Of a DNA stretch of 64,000 nt, positions 48,151 to 56,774 are shown piece after piece. The notes beneath the pieces were generated by a model that worked only from the letters and a program-made list of their open reading frames with translations, was not told the origin of the DNA and did no database searches. Location of the stretch: NCBI RefSeq assembly GCF_001050475.1, contig NZ_CP012034.1, positions 434,001-498,000 of the forward strand. The letters run 5' to 3'. Both the position numbers and the translations under genes were made by a program. The stretch's first letter is position 1. Every line of letters begins with the position of its first letter. This DNA is from Companilactobacillus ginsenosidimutans. Its GTDB lineage: Bacteria; Bacillota; Bacilli; Lactobacillales; Lactobacillaceae.

Positions 48151-49104
48151 ATGTTAGATGAAGATGCAAGACGAGTATTTAGTTCAAAAGCACTAAATTA
48201 TTTTGATGAGCTTTCAAAAAATATGAGTTATACGAAGACGGCCCAATCGTTGGGTATAACTCAACCTGCATTAACTCAGCAGATTAAAAAAATTGAGAAG
48301 GTCGTCGGAGCACCGCTGTTTTATAGCGTTGGTAAAAAAATTTATTTGACGGATGCTGGAACAATTCTACTTGATGCAACTCATCAAATTTTTGATGCAA
48401 TTAATACCGTCACCGACCAAATCCAACAAAAATCTTCCGATAGTACTGGAACTATTAGTATCGGGATTTTGGCTGCGGTTGAATCAAAGGTTATTGAAGA
48501 TTTTATAGTTGAGTTTAATCGTATTAATCCTAACGTCGAAATTGATTTGATGCTTTTGACGCGAAGTGAGATATGGGATGAAATTCAAAATAATAAAATA
48601 GATATTGCCATCATGTATTTGCCCGATAACATTATCAAAAATTGGAAATCTTATAAGTCAAAGAAGATTATTAATGATACGATAATGTTGGTACATAATG
48701 ATGAAAAAATTGCCAAAAAGGGTAAAGCAACTTATAAAGAAGCTATTGTAAATCCATGGGTTTCATATTTGCGTGGATATTACTTCACCGATTTGATGAT
48801 TGAAAAATTCAAAAATTCGTTGGTCGATGCGCCAAAAGTTGTTGCACGATTCTCATCACCATATCAGTTGTTGAAGTTTGTTCAAGATTCTGAAGGTGTC
48901 AATACAGGACTACCAATGAGTTTCTGTATTGCCCATGAAGATATTTTCAAATTTTATCAAACTCCACTGGAACCTGTAATTTCAAGTGAATTAACTTTTG
49001 TATATCGTGATGATAAGGATAAAATTCCTCGAATCAAACAATTTTTCAACGAGTGGGATAGTTTCATTGATAAGAAGAGCTATACCGATAGACTAAAATC
49101 TTAA
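48151..49104 (+). CDS. LysR-family transcriptional regulator
   Basis: A 317-aa regulator. The N-terminal winged helix is ALNYFDELSKNMSYTKTAQSLGITQPALTQQIKKIEKVVGAPLF; the C-terminal periplasmic-binding-like effector domain starts near residue 95 (GTISIGILAAVESKVIEDFI). The effector is unknown. The ATG at 48151 is 6 bp after GGGAGTG, and the frame upstream of it has no site. It stands alone between parC and ppaC, so its target cannot be read from a divergent gene. Confidence 0.9.
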   Translation: MLDEDARRVFSSKALNYFDELSKNMSYTKTAQSLGITQPALTQQIKKIEKVVGAPLFYSVGKKIYLTDAGTILLDATHQIFDAINTVTDQIQQKSSDSTGTISIGILAAVESKVIEDFIVEFNRINPNVEIDLMLLTRSEIWDEIQNNKIDIAIMYLPDNIIKNWKSYKSKKIINDTIMLVHNDEKIAKKGKATYKEAIVNPWVSYLRGYYFTDLMIEKFKNSLVDAPKVVARFSSPYQLLKFVQDSEGVNTGLPMSFCIAHEDIFKFYQTPLEPVISSELTFVYRDDKDKIPRIKQFFNEWDSFIDKKSYTDRLKS

Positions 49105-49127
49105 TTTGGAAAAGGAGTATTTAAGTA

Positions 49128-50057
49128 ATGGCACAAGAAAAACAATTAGTAGTTGGACACAAAAATCCTGATACAGATGCTGTTGTTGCAGCAATTGCAT
49201 TTTCACACTTTCAAAATGAGATGGGTATGAACACTGAACCCGTTGCTCAAGGTGAACCCAACAAAGAAACAAAGTTTGTATTCGATAAATTTGATTACAA
49301 ATATCCTAGAATTACTACTGTTGCCGACACAGACAAGGTTATGTTAGTAGATCACAACGAGGATCAACAAAGTTTCGACAACATTCATGATGTTGAAGTA
49401 ACTTATGTGATCGATCACCACAGAATTGCTAACTTTAACACAAACTTGCCATTGTACTACCGTGCAGAACCACTTGGCTGCACAAGTACAATTTTGTGGA
49501 AAATGTATAACGAAGAGAAAGTTGAAGTTCCTGGTAACATTGCCGGATTAATGGCCTCAGCAATTATCTCTGATACATTATTACTTAAATCACCAACTAC
49601 TACTGATGAAGATAAGGCTGCTTTGAAGAGCCTATCAGAAACAGCTGGAATTGATTACCAATCATGGGGCATGGAAATGCTTAAGGCTGGTACTGACTTG
49701 GATGATAAGTCAACACAAGACTTGATTGACATGGATGCCAAGAGTTTTGATATGAATGGTAAATCAGTTCGTATTGCTCAAGTAAATACTGTTGATGTTG
49801 ATCACACTCTCGAAAGAGAAGCTGATTTTGTAAAAGATATTACTAACGAGAATAGTAGTAATGGCTACAATTTGTTTGTCTTGTTAATTACTAACATCAT
49901 GACTAGTGACACAACAGGTATCATCATTGGTGATGACGACGCTATTGCAACTTTTGAAAGTGCCTTAAATACTAAGGTTTCAGACAACAAGGCAGCATTG
50001 CCTGGTGTCGTTTCACGTAAGAAGCAAATCGTTCCTCCATTGAACGAAAAGTTTTAG
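49128..50057 (+). CDS. ppaC: Manganese-dependent inorganic pyrophosphatase
   Basis: A 309-aa family II (DHH) pyrophosphatase that drives biosynthesis by hydrolysing pyrophosphate. Metal ligands lie in VVGHKNPDTDAVVAA, VDHNEDQQS and YVIDHHRIANF; the C-terminal DHHA2 domain ends in the substrate-binding RKKQIVPPL. AAGGAG precedes the ATG. A hairpin (50053-50083) overlaps the stop codon. Confidence 0.97.
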   Translation: MAQEKQLVVGHKNPDTDAVVAAIAFSHFQNEMGMNTEPVAQGEPNKETKFVFDKFDYKYPRITTVADTDKVMLVDHNEDQQSFDNIHDVEVTYVIDHHRIANFNTNLPLYYRAEPLGCTSTILWKMYNEEKVEVPGNIAGLMASAIISDTLLLKSPTTTDEDKAALKSLSETAGIDYQSWGMEMLKAGTDLDDKSTQDLIDMDAKSFDMNGKSVRIAQVNTVDVDHTLEREADFVKDITNENSSNGYNLFVLLITNIMTSDTTGIIIGDDDAIATFESALNTKVSDNKAALPGVVSRKKQIVPPLNEKF

Positions 50058-50083
50058 TAAAACCAGTCGAAAGTTTTACTAAA
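50053..50083 (+). terminator. Hairpin over the ppaC stop
   Basis: TTTAGTAAAAC and GTTTTACTAAA form a perfect 11-bp stem. Only a weak T-stretch (TTGTT) follows, so its action as a terminator is uncertain. Confidence 0.5.
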
Positions 50084-50084
50084 T

Positions 50085-50128
50085 TGTTAAACGTTTACAT
50101 TGAATTTGAGAAATCTGTTTAGTATAAT
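50085..50128 (+). promoter_or_regulatory. Promoter and cre-like site of the GRP sugar transporter
   Basis: GTTAAACGTTTACA (50087-50100) resembles cre, with a perfect right half. It touches the -35 TTGAAT (50100-50105), which is followed by a 17-bp spacer and a consensus -10 TATAAT (50123-50128). Confidence 0.6.
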
Positions 50129-50137
50129 CTATATATC

Positions 50138-50186
50138 ATTAAAACTGCTGGTGGTTTTTTGAAACCCCAGCAGTTTTAATTTTTTT
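50138..50186 (+). terminator. Leader terminator (attenuator) before the GRP sugar transporter
   Basis: A perfect 14-bp stem ATTAAAACTGCTGG (50138-50151) with 50167-50180 continues, after one bulged T, into GGTTT/AAACC. A run of seven T follows. It lies after the promoter and before the ATG at 50217, with no room for another promoter, so it must be passed for expression. Any antiterminator partner is not obvious. Confidence 0.75.
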
Positions 50187-50216
50187 ATGACTTTTATCGA
50201 ATAAAGGGGATATACT

Positions 50217-51107
50217 ATGAGCATTACAAACTTATTGATTGGCTTATGTCCAATGATTGGTTGGGGAGTTTTCCCAGTGCTTACTGGTTACTTTGGTGGT
50301 AAACCAGTAAATCAAATAATAGGTGCTACTTACGGAACTTTAATTGGTGCGATTGTTGTTGCCTTAGTGATGAGAACACCGATCGTAGGTGGAAAGGAAT
50401 TTCTATTTACGTTCTTATCAGGTGCCGGTTGGGCATTTGGACAAATTTTCGTTTTTTATGCATTTACCGAAATGGGTGTTTCAAGAACTATGCCCGTTTC
50501 AACTGGTTTCCAGTTGATTGGTGCCTCACTTTGGGGCGTGTTCGTCCTTGGTGAATGGGCTTCACCTCATGCAAAAATGCTTGGATTCTTCGCTATTTTC
50601 TTGATTATCTTGGGTGTATATTTAACAACTTATACTCAACACAAATCAAAATCAGCCGGTGGATCAACTGCGTTGAAGGGTGTTTTGCTTGTTTTAGTTG
50701 CTGAATCTGGTTACTTAGCATATTCAGCATTTCCTCAAGCTGTTCCACAAGTTAGTGGATTTGAAGCATTTCTACCTCAAGCATTAGGTATGGCGACTGT
50801 TGCTACAATTTTTGCGCTAGCAACAAAGAGTAATCGTGCATCGCGTCCATACAGAACTAGAAGTTCTTATACTAATATCATTGCTGGTTTCTTCTTTGCA
50901 TTTGCCGCACTGACATATTTAATCTCAGCTCAAAAATCAGTTAATGGTTTAGCTACTGGATTTACACTTTCACAAATGAACGTTATTCTAGCAACTCTTG
51001 GTGGAATTTATGTTCTACATGAAAGAAAAACAAGCAAAGAAATGTTTGCAGTCCTTAGTGGTCTTGCATTAGTTGTAATTGCTGGTGTTATAACAGCAAC
51101 TCTATAA
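50217..51107 (+). CDS. GRP-type sugar uptake protein (GlcU/RbsU-like)
   Basis: A 296-aa membrane protein of ten predicted helices from the glucose/ribose uptake (GRP) family. ILIGLCPMIGWGVFPV-like N-terminus, GKPVNQIIGATYGTLIGAIV, SGAGWAFGQIFVFYAFTEMGVSRTMPVSTGFQLIG and VFVLGEW are characteristic. It transports a monosaccharide, glucose or ribose, by proton symport; which one cannot be read. AAAGGGG precedes the ATG. The leader terminator and cre-like site suggest tight control. Confidence 0.88.
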   Translation: MSITNLLIGLCPMIGWGVFPVLTGYFGGKPVNQIIGATYGTLIGAIVVALVMRTPIVGGKEFLFTFLSGAGWAFGQIFVFYAFTEMGVSRTMPVSTGFQLIGASLWGVFVLGEWASPHAKMLGFFAIFLIILGVYLTTYTQHKSKSAGGSTALKGVLLVLVAESGYLAYSAFPQAVPQVSGFEAFLPQALGMATVATIFALATKSNRASRPYRTRSSYTNIIAGFFFAFAALTYLISAQKSVNGLATGFTLSQMNVILATLGGIYVLHERKTSKEMFAVLSGLALVVIAGVITATL

Positions 51108-51123
51108 ACATGAACATAAATCA

Positions 51124-51147
51124 AAGACATCGAAAGATGTCTTTTTT
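51124..51147 (+). terminator. Terminator after the GRP gene
   Basis: AAGACATC-GAAA-GATGTCTT followed by T. Confidence 0.9.
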
Positions 51148-51153
51148 GCTATC

Positions 51154-51308
51154 AAAAAAGCCAGCAGATTACGCAATCTGTTGGCTCTTTACTTCTATCC
51201 AATAATGTGGGGGATCTCAACATCAAATATTAGTGATGAGTCTAATATTTTTAAAGAATAAGAGATCTAAGGAGTGTCAAATAGGGAAATCACCAATACC
51301 TATCTGAC
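51154..51308 (-). ncRNA. Possible small RNA
   Basis: On the minus strand a weak promoter (-35 TTTAAC 51344-51339, 18-bp spacer, -10 TACTAT 51320-51315) would start a transcript near 51308. It would contain the hairpin TGTCAGATAGG...CCTATTTGACA and two long-range pairings (GAGATCT with its inverse, and AATATTAGA with TAATATT), and end at a strong terminator, AGCCAACAGATT-GCGT-AATCTGCTGGCT plus six T (51186-51154). No frame of note is present. Alternatively this is only the long 3' untranslated end of the LOG-family gene. Confidence 0.35.
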
Positions 51309-51356
51309 ATCTTTATAGTAATTCGTAGTTTAAATGTTGTTAAACTTTATGCATAT

Positions 51357-51929
51357 TTATTTATCTTTATATTGGCGACGCTTTGGAACAATATAATTAT
51401 TAATATAGTTATTAATGTTTTCAAGTGAATTAGTGAATAAGAGGTTGTTTTTAGACTTTTCATCTAAAAAACCATCATTTACCATTTGGTTATACATCAT
51501 AAGAAGCGGATCGTAGTAATGATTCACATTGAAGTATATACAAGGATTGTCGTTTTCACCTATTCGTGTCCATGAGAACGCATCTGACATCTCTTCCAAT
51601 GTTCCGGGACCACCTGGAAGTGCAATGCTTGCTATTGAGTTTTTGAGCATCAATTCTTTTCGAATATCGATTGTGTCTACAATATCAACTTTATTTATTT
51701 TCTGATGCGTGAGTTCTCGTCCAGCAAGGTCTTTAGTAATGATGCCATGCACATAGCCACCATCATCAAGGACAGTATTAGCAATCGTACCCATCAAGCC
51801 AAGGCGACCACCACCGTAAGTTAATCCATAACCATGTTTAACAATCCAATGTCCTAATTCAACTGCAGCATCAGTATAAATATGTTTGTTACCTGATGAA
51901 GCACCGCAGTATACAGCAATATTTTCCAT
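51357..51929 (-). CDS. LOG family protein (TIGR00730)
   Basis: A 190-aa Rossmann-fold protein of the LOG/lysine decarboxylase-like family, whose members hydrolyse nucleoside 5'-monophosphates to base and ribose 5-phosphate. It begins MENIAVYCGASSG and has GYGLTYGGGRLGLMGTIA and the PGGPGTLEEMSDAFSW motif near residue 100. The ATG at 51929 has GAGTGAG upstream; an earlier ATG at 51962 has no site. Confidence 0.85.
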   Translation of the reverse strand: MENIAVYCGASSGNKHIYTDAAVELGHWIVKHGYGLTYGGGRLGLMGTIANTVLDDGGYVHGIITKDLAGRELTHQKINKVDIVDTIDIRKELMLKNSIASIALPGGPGTLEEMSDAFSWTRIGENDNPCIYFNVNHYYDPLLMMYNQMVNDGFLDEKSKNNLLFTNSLENINNYINNYIVPKRRQYKDK

Positions 51930-51986
51930 AAGTTCACTCACTCTCTTGTTATTGTCAATCATAATACTTTTAAAATAAAACGGTAT

Positions 51987-52013
51987 AAAAAAAACAATAT
52001 CCGAGGATATTGT
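51987..52013 (-). terminator. Terminator of the secreted-protein gene
   Basis: On the minus strand ACAATATC-CTCG-GATATTGT is followed by seven or more T. Confidence 0.88.
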
Positions 52014-52020
52014 CTAAAGG

Positions 52021-52899
52021 TTATTGAACAATTGTTGTTCTAGAAGCAATAAGTTGACCATTGGAATATCTAATTTTTGCGTTACCATTATTTCCAATGA
52101 TTTTACTGCTAGATGCTAATTGACTTAATTGAGCTTGACTCATACCGTCAACTGTAAAGAAAATACTTTGAGTGTATGTGCCTGCTTTGAGTGTGTGTGG
52201 AAGGGTATTGATCTCTGTTTTTTTACCATCAATATAAACATTACTTACTGGAGAAATTTTTGTAGCTTTGTATGTTGCTCCTGTATCTTTGTCCGTAATA
52301 CTAAAAGTTGGTAGGGCAAAGGTATTTTGAAAGATACTTGGTGTTACAGATGATAAGTAAGTTGTAGAATCGTTGTAATCAACGTCAAGTTCGCTCATTG
52401 GTGCAGGAACATTAACAGTGATTGGTAATTCTTTTAATACTTGACCACTATTATAAATATTTAATACTTGTAATTTAAGATTTGCAGTACCACCATTGGC
52501 TTTCAAGTCAGGAACAACTGTAGATGCAAATGCTGCAAAATTATCATCGGCTGGGCTTAAACGATATTCGAAATATTTAGTCAAATAGTTATTTCGGGCA
52601 GAATATGCATAAGCGAGGTTAGATGAACCTAGCCAAGTCGTCATATCTTTTGATAAGAATTGATCATAAGTACGCCAGTATCCGTCTGTCTCTGAAGGTA
52701 GGTCATAACTTTGGATTGTTAAATTAGTTTGAATTCCATCGAGGTAGTTATTAACATAATCCATTGGTAACATTTGATTAGTGTCGGAAGTATCAGAAAC
52801 TGTTGCAGCTTTTGAATTTGAAACAGAAATTGAGCCAATTGCAATTAATGAAATACCAACTGCTAAGACAAGTTTTTTGAGTAGTTTATTTTTGAACAT
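52021..52899 (-). CDS. Secreted protein of unknown function
   Basis: 292 aa with a clear signal peptide: basic FKNKLLKKLV, hydrophobic LAVGISLIAIGSISV, and an AxA-type cleavage near SNSKAAT (residue 32). The mature part is rich in Ser, Thr, Asn and Tyr with beta-strand character, and has no LPXTG, LysM or SH3 anchor, so it is likely released or loosely wall-bound. I do not recognise the family. AAAGGAG precedes the ATG, and the gene has its own terminator. Confidence 0.75.
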   Translation of the reverse strand: MFKNKLLKKLVLAVGISLIAIGSISVSNSKAATVSDTSDTNQMLPMDYVNNYLDGIQTNLTIQSYDLPSETDGYWRTYDQFLSKDMTTWLGSSNLAYAYSARNNYLTKYFEYRLSPADDNFAAFASTVVPDLKANGGTANLKLQVLNIYNSGQVLKELPITVNVPAPMSELDVDYNDSTTYLSSVTPSIFQNTFALPTFSITDKDTGATYKATKISPVSNVYIDGKKTEINTLPHTLKAGTYTQSIFFTVDGMSQAQLSQLASSSKIIGNNGNAKIRYSNGQLIASRTTIVQ

Positions 52900-53002
52900 T
52901 CGGACGTACTCCTTTTGGGTAATTAATAATATTATTATAATTCAATCGAAACGAAATTTCTTTGTCTGTAAACAAATCTTATTGTTTTGAAATACAAATG
53001 TA

Positions 53003-53836
53003 TTATTCTCCTGTGAAATTTGTTTCACGAAGGAGACGACGATAATAGAGTAATGAAGCAGAGTCCATGTTGTTTATAAAATTCAATTGCGACTTCGAGG
53101 GTGATTTGTTAGTCAACAATAATAAAATATAAGTCGTGTAAAGTTTTTTGGGGGACAAATCTAATTTCGTGCAATCACTATCGGATTTGATATCTCGATG
53201 TAGGGCAGACACACTCAACAGCGGTGACTTTGCTCCTTTATTTCGACTCAAGAATAAGTCCTTGGTATTCCAATACGTTTGCCAAGGTAAAATAAATTCG
53301 TGGTATTCATCCAAAAACTTTTTTTCATTATCGTCGAAATTAAGTTTGTTGAACGTGAGATAAAAGTTTTCACTTAATGCATCCTGGTAGGTGAAGCCTT
53401 TAGAGATAATCAATATTAATAATCTGGTATAAATGTGAAGTCCAATATTATTTATGTATGATTCTAAATTTAAAAATACTTCTACTGGAAAACTTTCTTG
53501 TGTTGGGACAGTTAAACTATTAATTTCCATTGTTGGAAATTCTTTGTTTTTACCAATGGAAAATAAATACTTGAAGTAGATATTTAGATTGCTAAGAATT
53601 TTATTGATGGTACTGGGACTAAGGTGTAGTGAATTAATCAGAAAATCCTTATATTCGGTTACATCAGCAGAATGGATATCAGAAACTTTTTCTGACAATT
53701 TAAAGTCAGAATTATTTTCAACAAGATAATTAAAGAAGTCATCGAGAGATTTATTGTATTCTTCTTTGGCACGCGCAGATATTCGACGGGTATTCAAATA
53801 TGCTTTGAATCCTTCGTAGTATGGTATTTTTTTCAT
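53003..53836 (-). CDS. Xer-like tyrosine recombinase homologue without catalytic residues
   Basis: 277 aa. The N-terminal half is a core-binding domain of phage-integrase type (EEYNKSLDDFFNYLV, then DVTEYKDFLINSLHLSPSTI). The C-terminal half aligns by pattern with XerC, but key residues are changed: ISKGFTYQDAL stands where ATGMRVSEC carries the catalytic arginine, LSPKKLYTTYILLLL replaces HPHMIRHTFATHLL, and NNMDSASLLYYRR replaces GHSSLSTTQIYTH. Only a tyrosine may remain. It is therefore unlikely to recombine DNA; a DNA-binding or structural role is possible. The frame is intact, which argues against simple decay. Confidence 0.7.
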   Translation of the reverse strand: MKKIPYYEGFKAYLNTRRISARAKEEYNKSLDDFFNYLVENNSDFKLSEKVSDIHSADVTEYKDFLINSLHLSPSTINKILSNLNIYFKYLFSIGKNKEFPTMEINSLTVPTQESFPVEVFLNLESYINNIGLHIYTRLLILIISKGFTYQDALSENFYLTFNKLNFDDNEKKFLDEYHEFILPWQTYWNTKDLFLSRNKGAKSPLLSVSALHRDIKSDSDCTKLDLSPKKLYTTYILLLLTNKSPSKSQLNFINNMDSASLLYYRRLLRETNFTGE

Positions 53837-53901
53837 AATCTTTCCTAACTATGATTTAATAGTTATATTTTAGAGAACTAGACATATTTCTTCAAATTAA
53901 T

Positions 53902-53929
53902 AAAAAAGCAATATCCTAATGGATATTGC
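53902..53929 (-). terminator. Terminator of the mup/mur operon
   Basis: On the minus strand GCAATATCC-ATTA-GGATATTGC is followed by TTTTTTATT, just after the IIA gene. Confidence 0.9.
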
Positions 53930-53940
53930 AATATAAGTTA

Positions 53941-54426
53941 TTATTTTTGAATTTCAGCGGTTTGGACTACGTCACCGGCAGAAACATTTTTTTGTCTAAC
54001 ATCAGATAAACTTTTTACTTTGTCCATGTTTGAAACAATTACAATAACAGTTGTTTCTTTGTTTGACTGAGTTATTTTGTCCAAATCCATACTGGCAATT
54101 TGTTGACCAGCCGTAAGTGATTGACCTTCTTTCACGGTAACATCGAAAGGTTCACCATTCAATTCAACTGTATCCAAACCAAGATGAAGCATGATTTCCA
54201 ATCCTTCTTTGGATTCAATCATCATTGCATGTTTAGTAGGAAAGACGGATGATACGGTTCCCTCAACAGGAGAGACAACTGTTCCATCATTAGGCTCGAC
54301 TGCAAAACCATCTCCCATCATTTTTTTAGAAAAGACATCGTCTTTTACTTGATCGAGAGGAATTAGTTGACCATCAATTGGTGCAAACAAGTTTTCCTGC
54401 TTATTCTTTCTTGAAAATAATCCCAT
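53941..54426 (-). CDS. PTS IIA component, glucose family
   Basis: A 161-aa EIIA of the Crr type. It has VVSPVEGTVSSVFPTKHAMMI with the supporting His66 and LEIMLHLGLDTVEL with the phosphorylated His81. The IIBC gene in the same operon has no IIA domain, so this protein is its likely phosphoryl donor. It is the last gene of the operon, 3 bp after the regulator. Confidence 0.92.
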   Translation of the reverse strand: MGLFSRKNKQENLFAPIDGQLIPLDQVKDDVFSKKMMGDGFAVEPNDGTVVSPVEGTVSSVFPTKHAMMIESKEGLEIMLHLGLDTVELNGEPFDVTVKEGQSLTAGQQIASMDLDKITQSNKETTVIVIVSNMDKVKSLSDVRQKNVSAGDVVQTAEIQK

Positions 54427-54429
54427 AAT

Positions 54430-55284
54430 TTATCCCTTTCCGAATTTTTCGTGAATATATTCTTGTGATGTTTTAATAGCTTTAGCGTTTTCTTGGTAGT
54501 TTATCGAGAAATAATTGTAATAGAGTAAATCAATCGTATAAAGTTGCGAGATGAGTGATGTAGTTGCGGCACTTCGCAAATGAATATTTTCAGTATTGCC
54601 GTCAGTCGCCAAAACGATTGTTGATAATTTAGAAAGTGAGCTTGGCCTATCTTGAGTGATAGATATCAGCGGGATATTAATTTCGTTAGTTAATTTGGCA
54701 ATTTTTAAAACTTCTTGTGTCTCACCAGAATTTGAAATTAATATTACTGCAGTATTTTCAGATTTCGACAACAGAAGAGTAGTTAATAAGTGTGGATTTT
54801 CTGATAAAATAACAGTTTTTCCAATTCTCATAAATTTCTGCTGCAGATCTTCAGCCGCAATCATTGAAGCACCAATTCCAAAGACGACAATCTTATCTGT
54901 TCTTTCAAAAATTGAGACTGACTTTTTGATTGAGTCTTCAGATAACGATTTACCCGTGTTGTTCAAACTTTGATTTATTCTGAATGATAATTTTCTTTTT
55001 AGACTATCAATAGTGTCATCTGGAGCTAATTCTTTGTAAAGGTTCGATTCGATCCCAGATTCTGCCGAAAGTTGCAGCTTGAGCTGTGAGAATCCGCCAT
55101 CTCCACAAAATTTTTGACTGAAGCGAACTATTGATGCCGGACTAGTGGGTATCTTTGTTGCTAATTCTTGGACACTATCTTTAATGACATAATGAGGATA
55201 ATTTAAAATATAATCTGCAATGTTTTGCTCAGTTTTTGTAAATGAGTTTTGTGATTGCTTTATATTCAAAATCAAACTTTCCAT
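54430..55284 (-). CDS. RpiR-family regulator (MurR-like)
   Basis: 284 aa. The N-terminal RpiR helix-turn-helix is TKTEQNIADYILNYPHYVIKDSVQELATKIPTSPASIVRFSQKFCG; the C-terminal SIS domain starts near residue 125 (KIVVFGIGASMIAAEDLQQK, then ISNSGETQEVLKIAK) and would bind a phosphosugar such as MurNAc 6-phosphate. Its ATG shares one base with the IIBC stop (TAATG). A MurR-type role in this operon is inferred from position. Confidence 0.88.
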   Translation of the reverse strand: MESLILNIKQSQNSFTKTEQNIADYILNYPHYVIKDSVQELATKIPTSPASIVRFSQKFCGDGGFSQLKLQLSAESGIESNLYKELAPDDTIDSLKRKLSFRINQSLNNTGKSLSEDSIKKSVSIFERTDKIVVFGIGASMIAAEDLQQKFMRIGKTVILSENPHLLTTLLLSKSENTAVILISNSGETQEVLKIAKLTNEINIPLISITQDRPSSLSKLSTIVLATDGNTENIHLRSAATTSLISQLYTIDLLYYNYFSINYQENAKAIKTSQEYIHEKFGKG

Positions 55285-56762
55285 TAATCTAATGCAGTTG
55301 CCTTTCTAGCATCCTTTGGAACACCAAAGAAGTATGTGACGATAAATCCACCAGCATAAGCAGCTAATAGTCCGAAGATGTAACCCATGATATGTCCATT
55401 TGTAATCAATGGAATAAGTGCTAGTCCTGAAGGTCCAATAGCAATGGCACCAACGTTTCCAAATGCTCCAACAACTGCACCACCAATACCACCACCGATA
55501 CAGGCAGTAATAAATGGACGTCCAAGAGGTAGGGTAACACCATAAATCAATGGTTCACCAATACCTAAGAATCCAACAGGCAATGCACCTTTGATCATAT
55601 TGGTAAGTTTTTTATTTTTACGGCAACGAACCCATAATGCAAGAGCTGCACCAACTTGGCCGGCACCTGCCATAGCAAGAATTGGTAGCAGAAGTGTTGA
55701 ACCGGTTTTATCGATCATTTCAATATGGATAGGCGTAAGAATCTGGTGAAGACCTAACATAACCATTGGCAGGAAGAAGAGTCCTAGGATAAATCCGGAG
55801 AATGCGCCACCAACTTTTAGAACCCACATGATTGCACCAACTAACGAGTTGGAAACCACACCGGCTATTGGCATGACGATAAAGATTGTAAATACACCAA
55901 CGACTAGTAATGTCAAAAATGGGGTTACGATAATATCAATTGAGTCAGGAATAATTTTGTGTAAACGTTTTTCGACAATCGACAAAACCCAAACAGCAAA
56001 AATTACACCGATGATACCACCTTGTCCTGAAACTAAGGCTTTCCCATCAAAAATATTTTGCAATGGAACTTTTGGATCCACACCACCAAGTAGTGTGACA
56101 GCACCAATAATTCCACCTAAACCTGGAGTTGCACCAAATTCCTGGGCAGTATTAGTACCAACATAGACTGATAAATAAAGAAATAGTCCATTTTTGATAA
56201 CGTTTAGCACCGTAATAAATTCGCTCCAGTTATTACCAATAGTACCTGCAACCATTAAGTTAGAAAGAACAGCTGCAATACCACCAATTAAACCGGCACC
56301 AACGAAGGCTGGAATCAATGGGACAAAGATATTTGAAATTGATTTTAGAACTTCTTTGGTTTTTGAAGGCTTGATATTCTTTTTATGTTCAGCTTTTACC
56401 TCAGCGGCCTTTTCATAAACTTCCTGTTTGGCCTTTTGATGCTCTGATTTCTCAGTTTCAGAATTTGATGTATCAGGGATGTTTTCTGGAAAATCTTCAC
56501 CAAATTTAACACCCACTTGATCGACCATAACCTGAGCTACTTTATTAACGATACCAGGTCCAATTACGACTTGAAGGGTATCTTCCTCTACAACGCCCAA
56601 AACTCCATCAATGGCCTTTAATTGGTCCATATTGACCTGATTATAGTCACGAATGGTCATTCTAACTCTTGTCATACAATGAATTAACTTTTTGACATTG
56701 TTGGGTCCACCAACAGCAGCATAAATTTCTCGTGCTAATCTTTGTTCTTTCGGTTCTGACAT
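55284..56762 (-). CDS. murP: PTS N-acetylmuramic acid transporter, IIBC
   Basis: A 492-aa sugar permease of the glucose-sucrose family. The IIB domain has the phosphocysteine in [14 protein letters not shown] (near residue 28). A charged linker (about 95-135) leads to a IIC domain with ten helices and [18 protein letters not shown] near residue 390. No IIA domain is fused. The neighbouring murQ and mupG define the substrate as MurNAc or MurNAc-GlcNAc. GGGGGAA is upstream of the ATG. Confidence 0.9.
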   Translation of the reverse strand: MSEPKEQRLAREIYAAVGGPNNVKKLIHCMTRVRMTIRDYNQVNMDQLKAIDGVLGVVEEDTLQVVIGPGIVNKVAQVMVDQVGVKFGEDFPENIPDTSNSETEKSEHQKAKQEVYEKAAEVKAEHKKNIKPSKTKEVLKSISNIFVPLIPAFVGAGLIGGIAAVLSNLMVAGTIGNNWSEFITVLNVIKNGLFLYLSVYVGTNTAQEFGATPGLGGIIGAVTLLGGVDPKVPLQNIFDGKALVSGQGGIIGVIFAVWVLSIVEKRLHKIIPDSIDIIVTPFLTLLVVGVFTIFIVMPIAGVVSNSLVGAIMWVLKVGGAFSGFILGLFFLPMVMLGLHQILTPIHIEMIDKTGSTLLLPILAMAGAGQVGAALALWVRCRKNKKLTNMIKGALPVGFLGIGEPLIYGVTLPLGRPFITACIGGGIGGAVVGAFGNVGAIAIGPSGLALIPLITNGHIMGYIFGLLAAYAGGFIVTYFFGVPKDARKATALD

Positions 56763-56774
56763 GATTTATTCCCC

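Noticed and set aside
51190..51330. T-box or other known riboswitch in the structured gap
   Set aside because: No T-box AGGGTGGNACC core, no SAM, TPP or lysine core, and it points away from any gene start.
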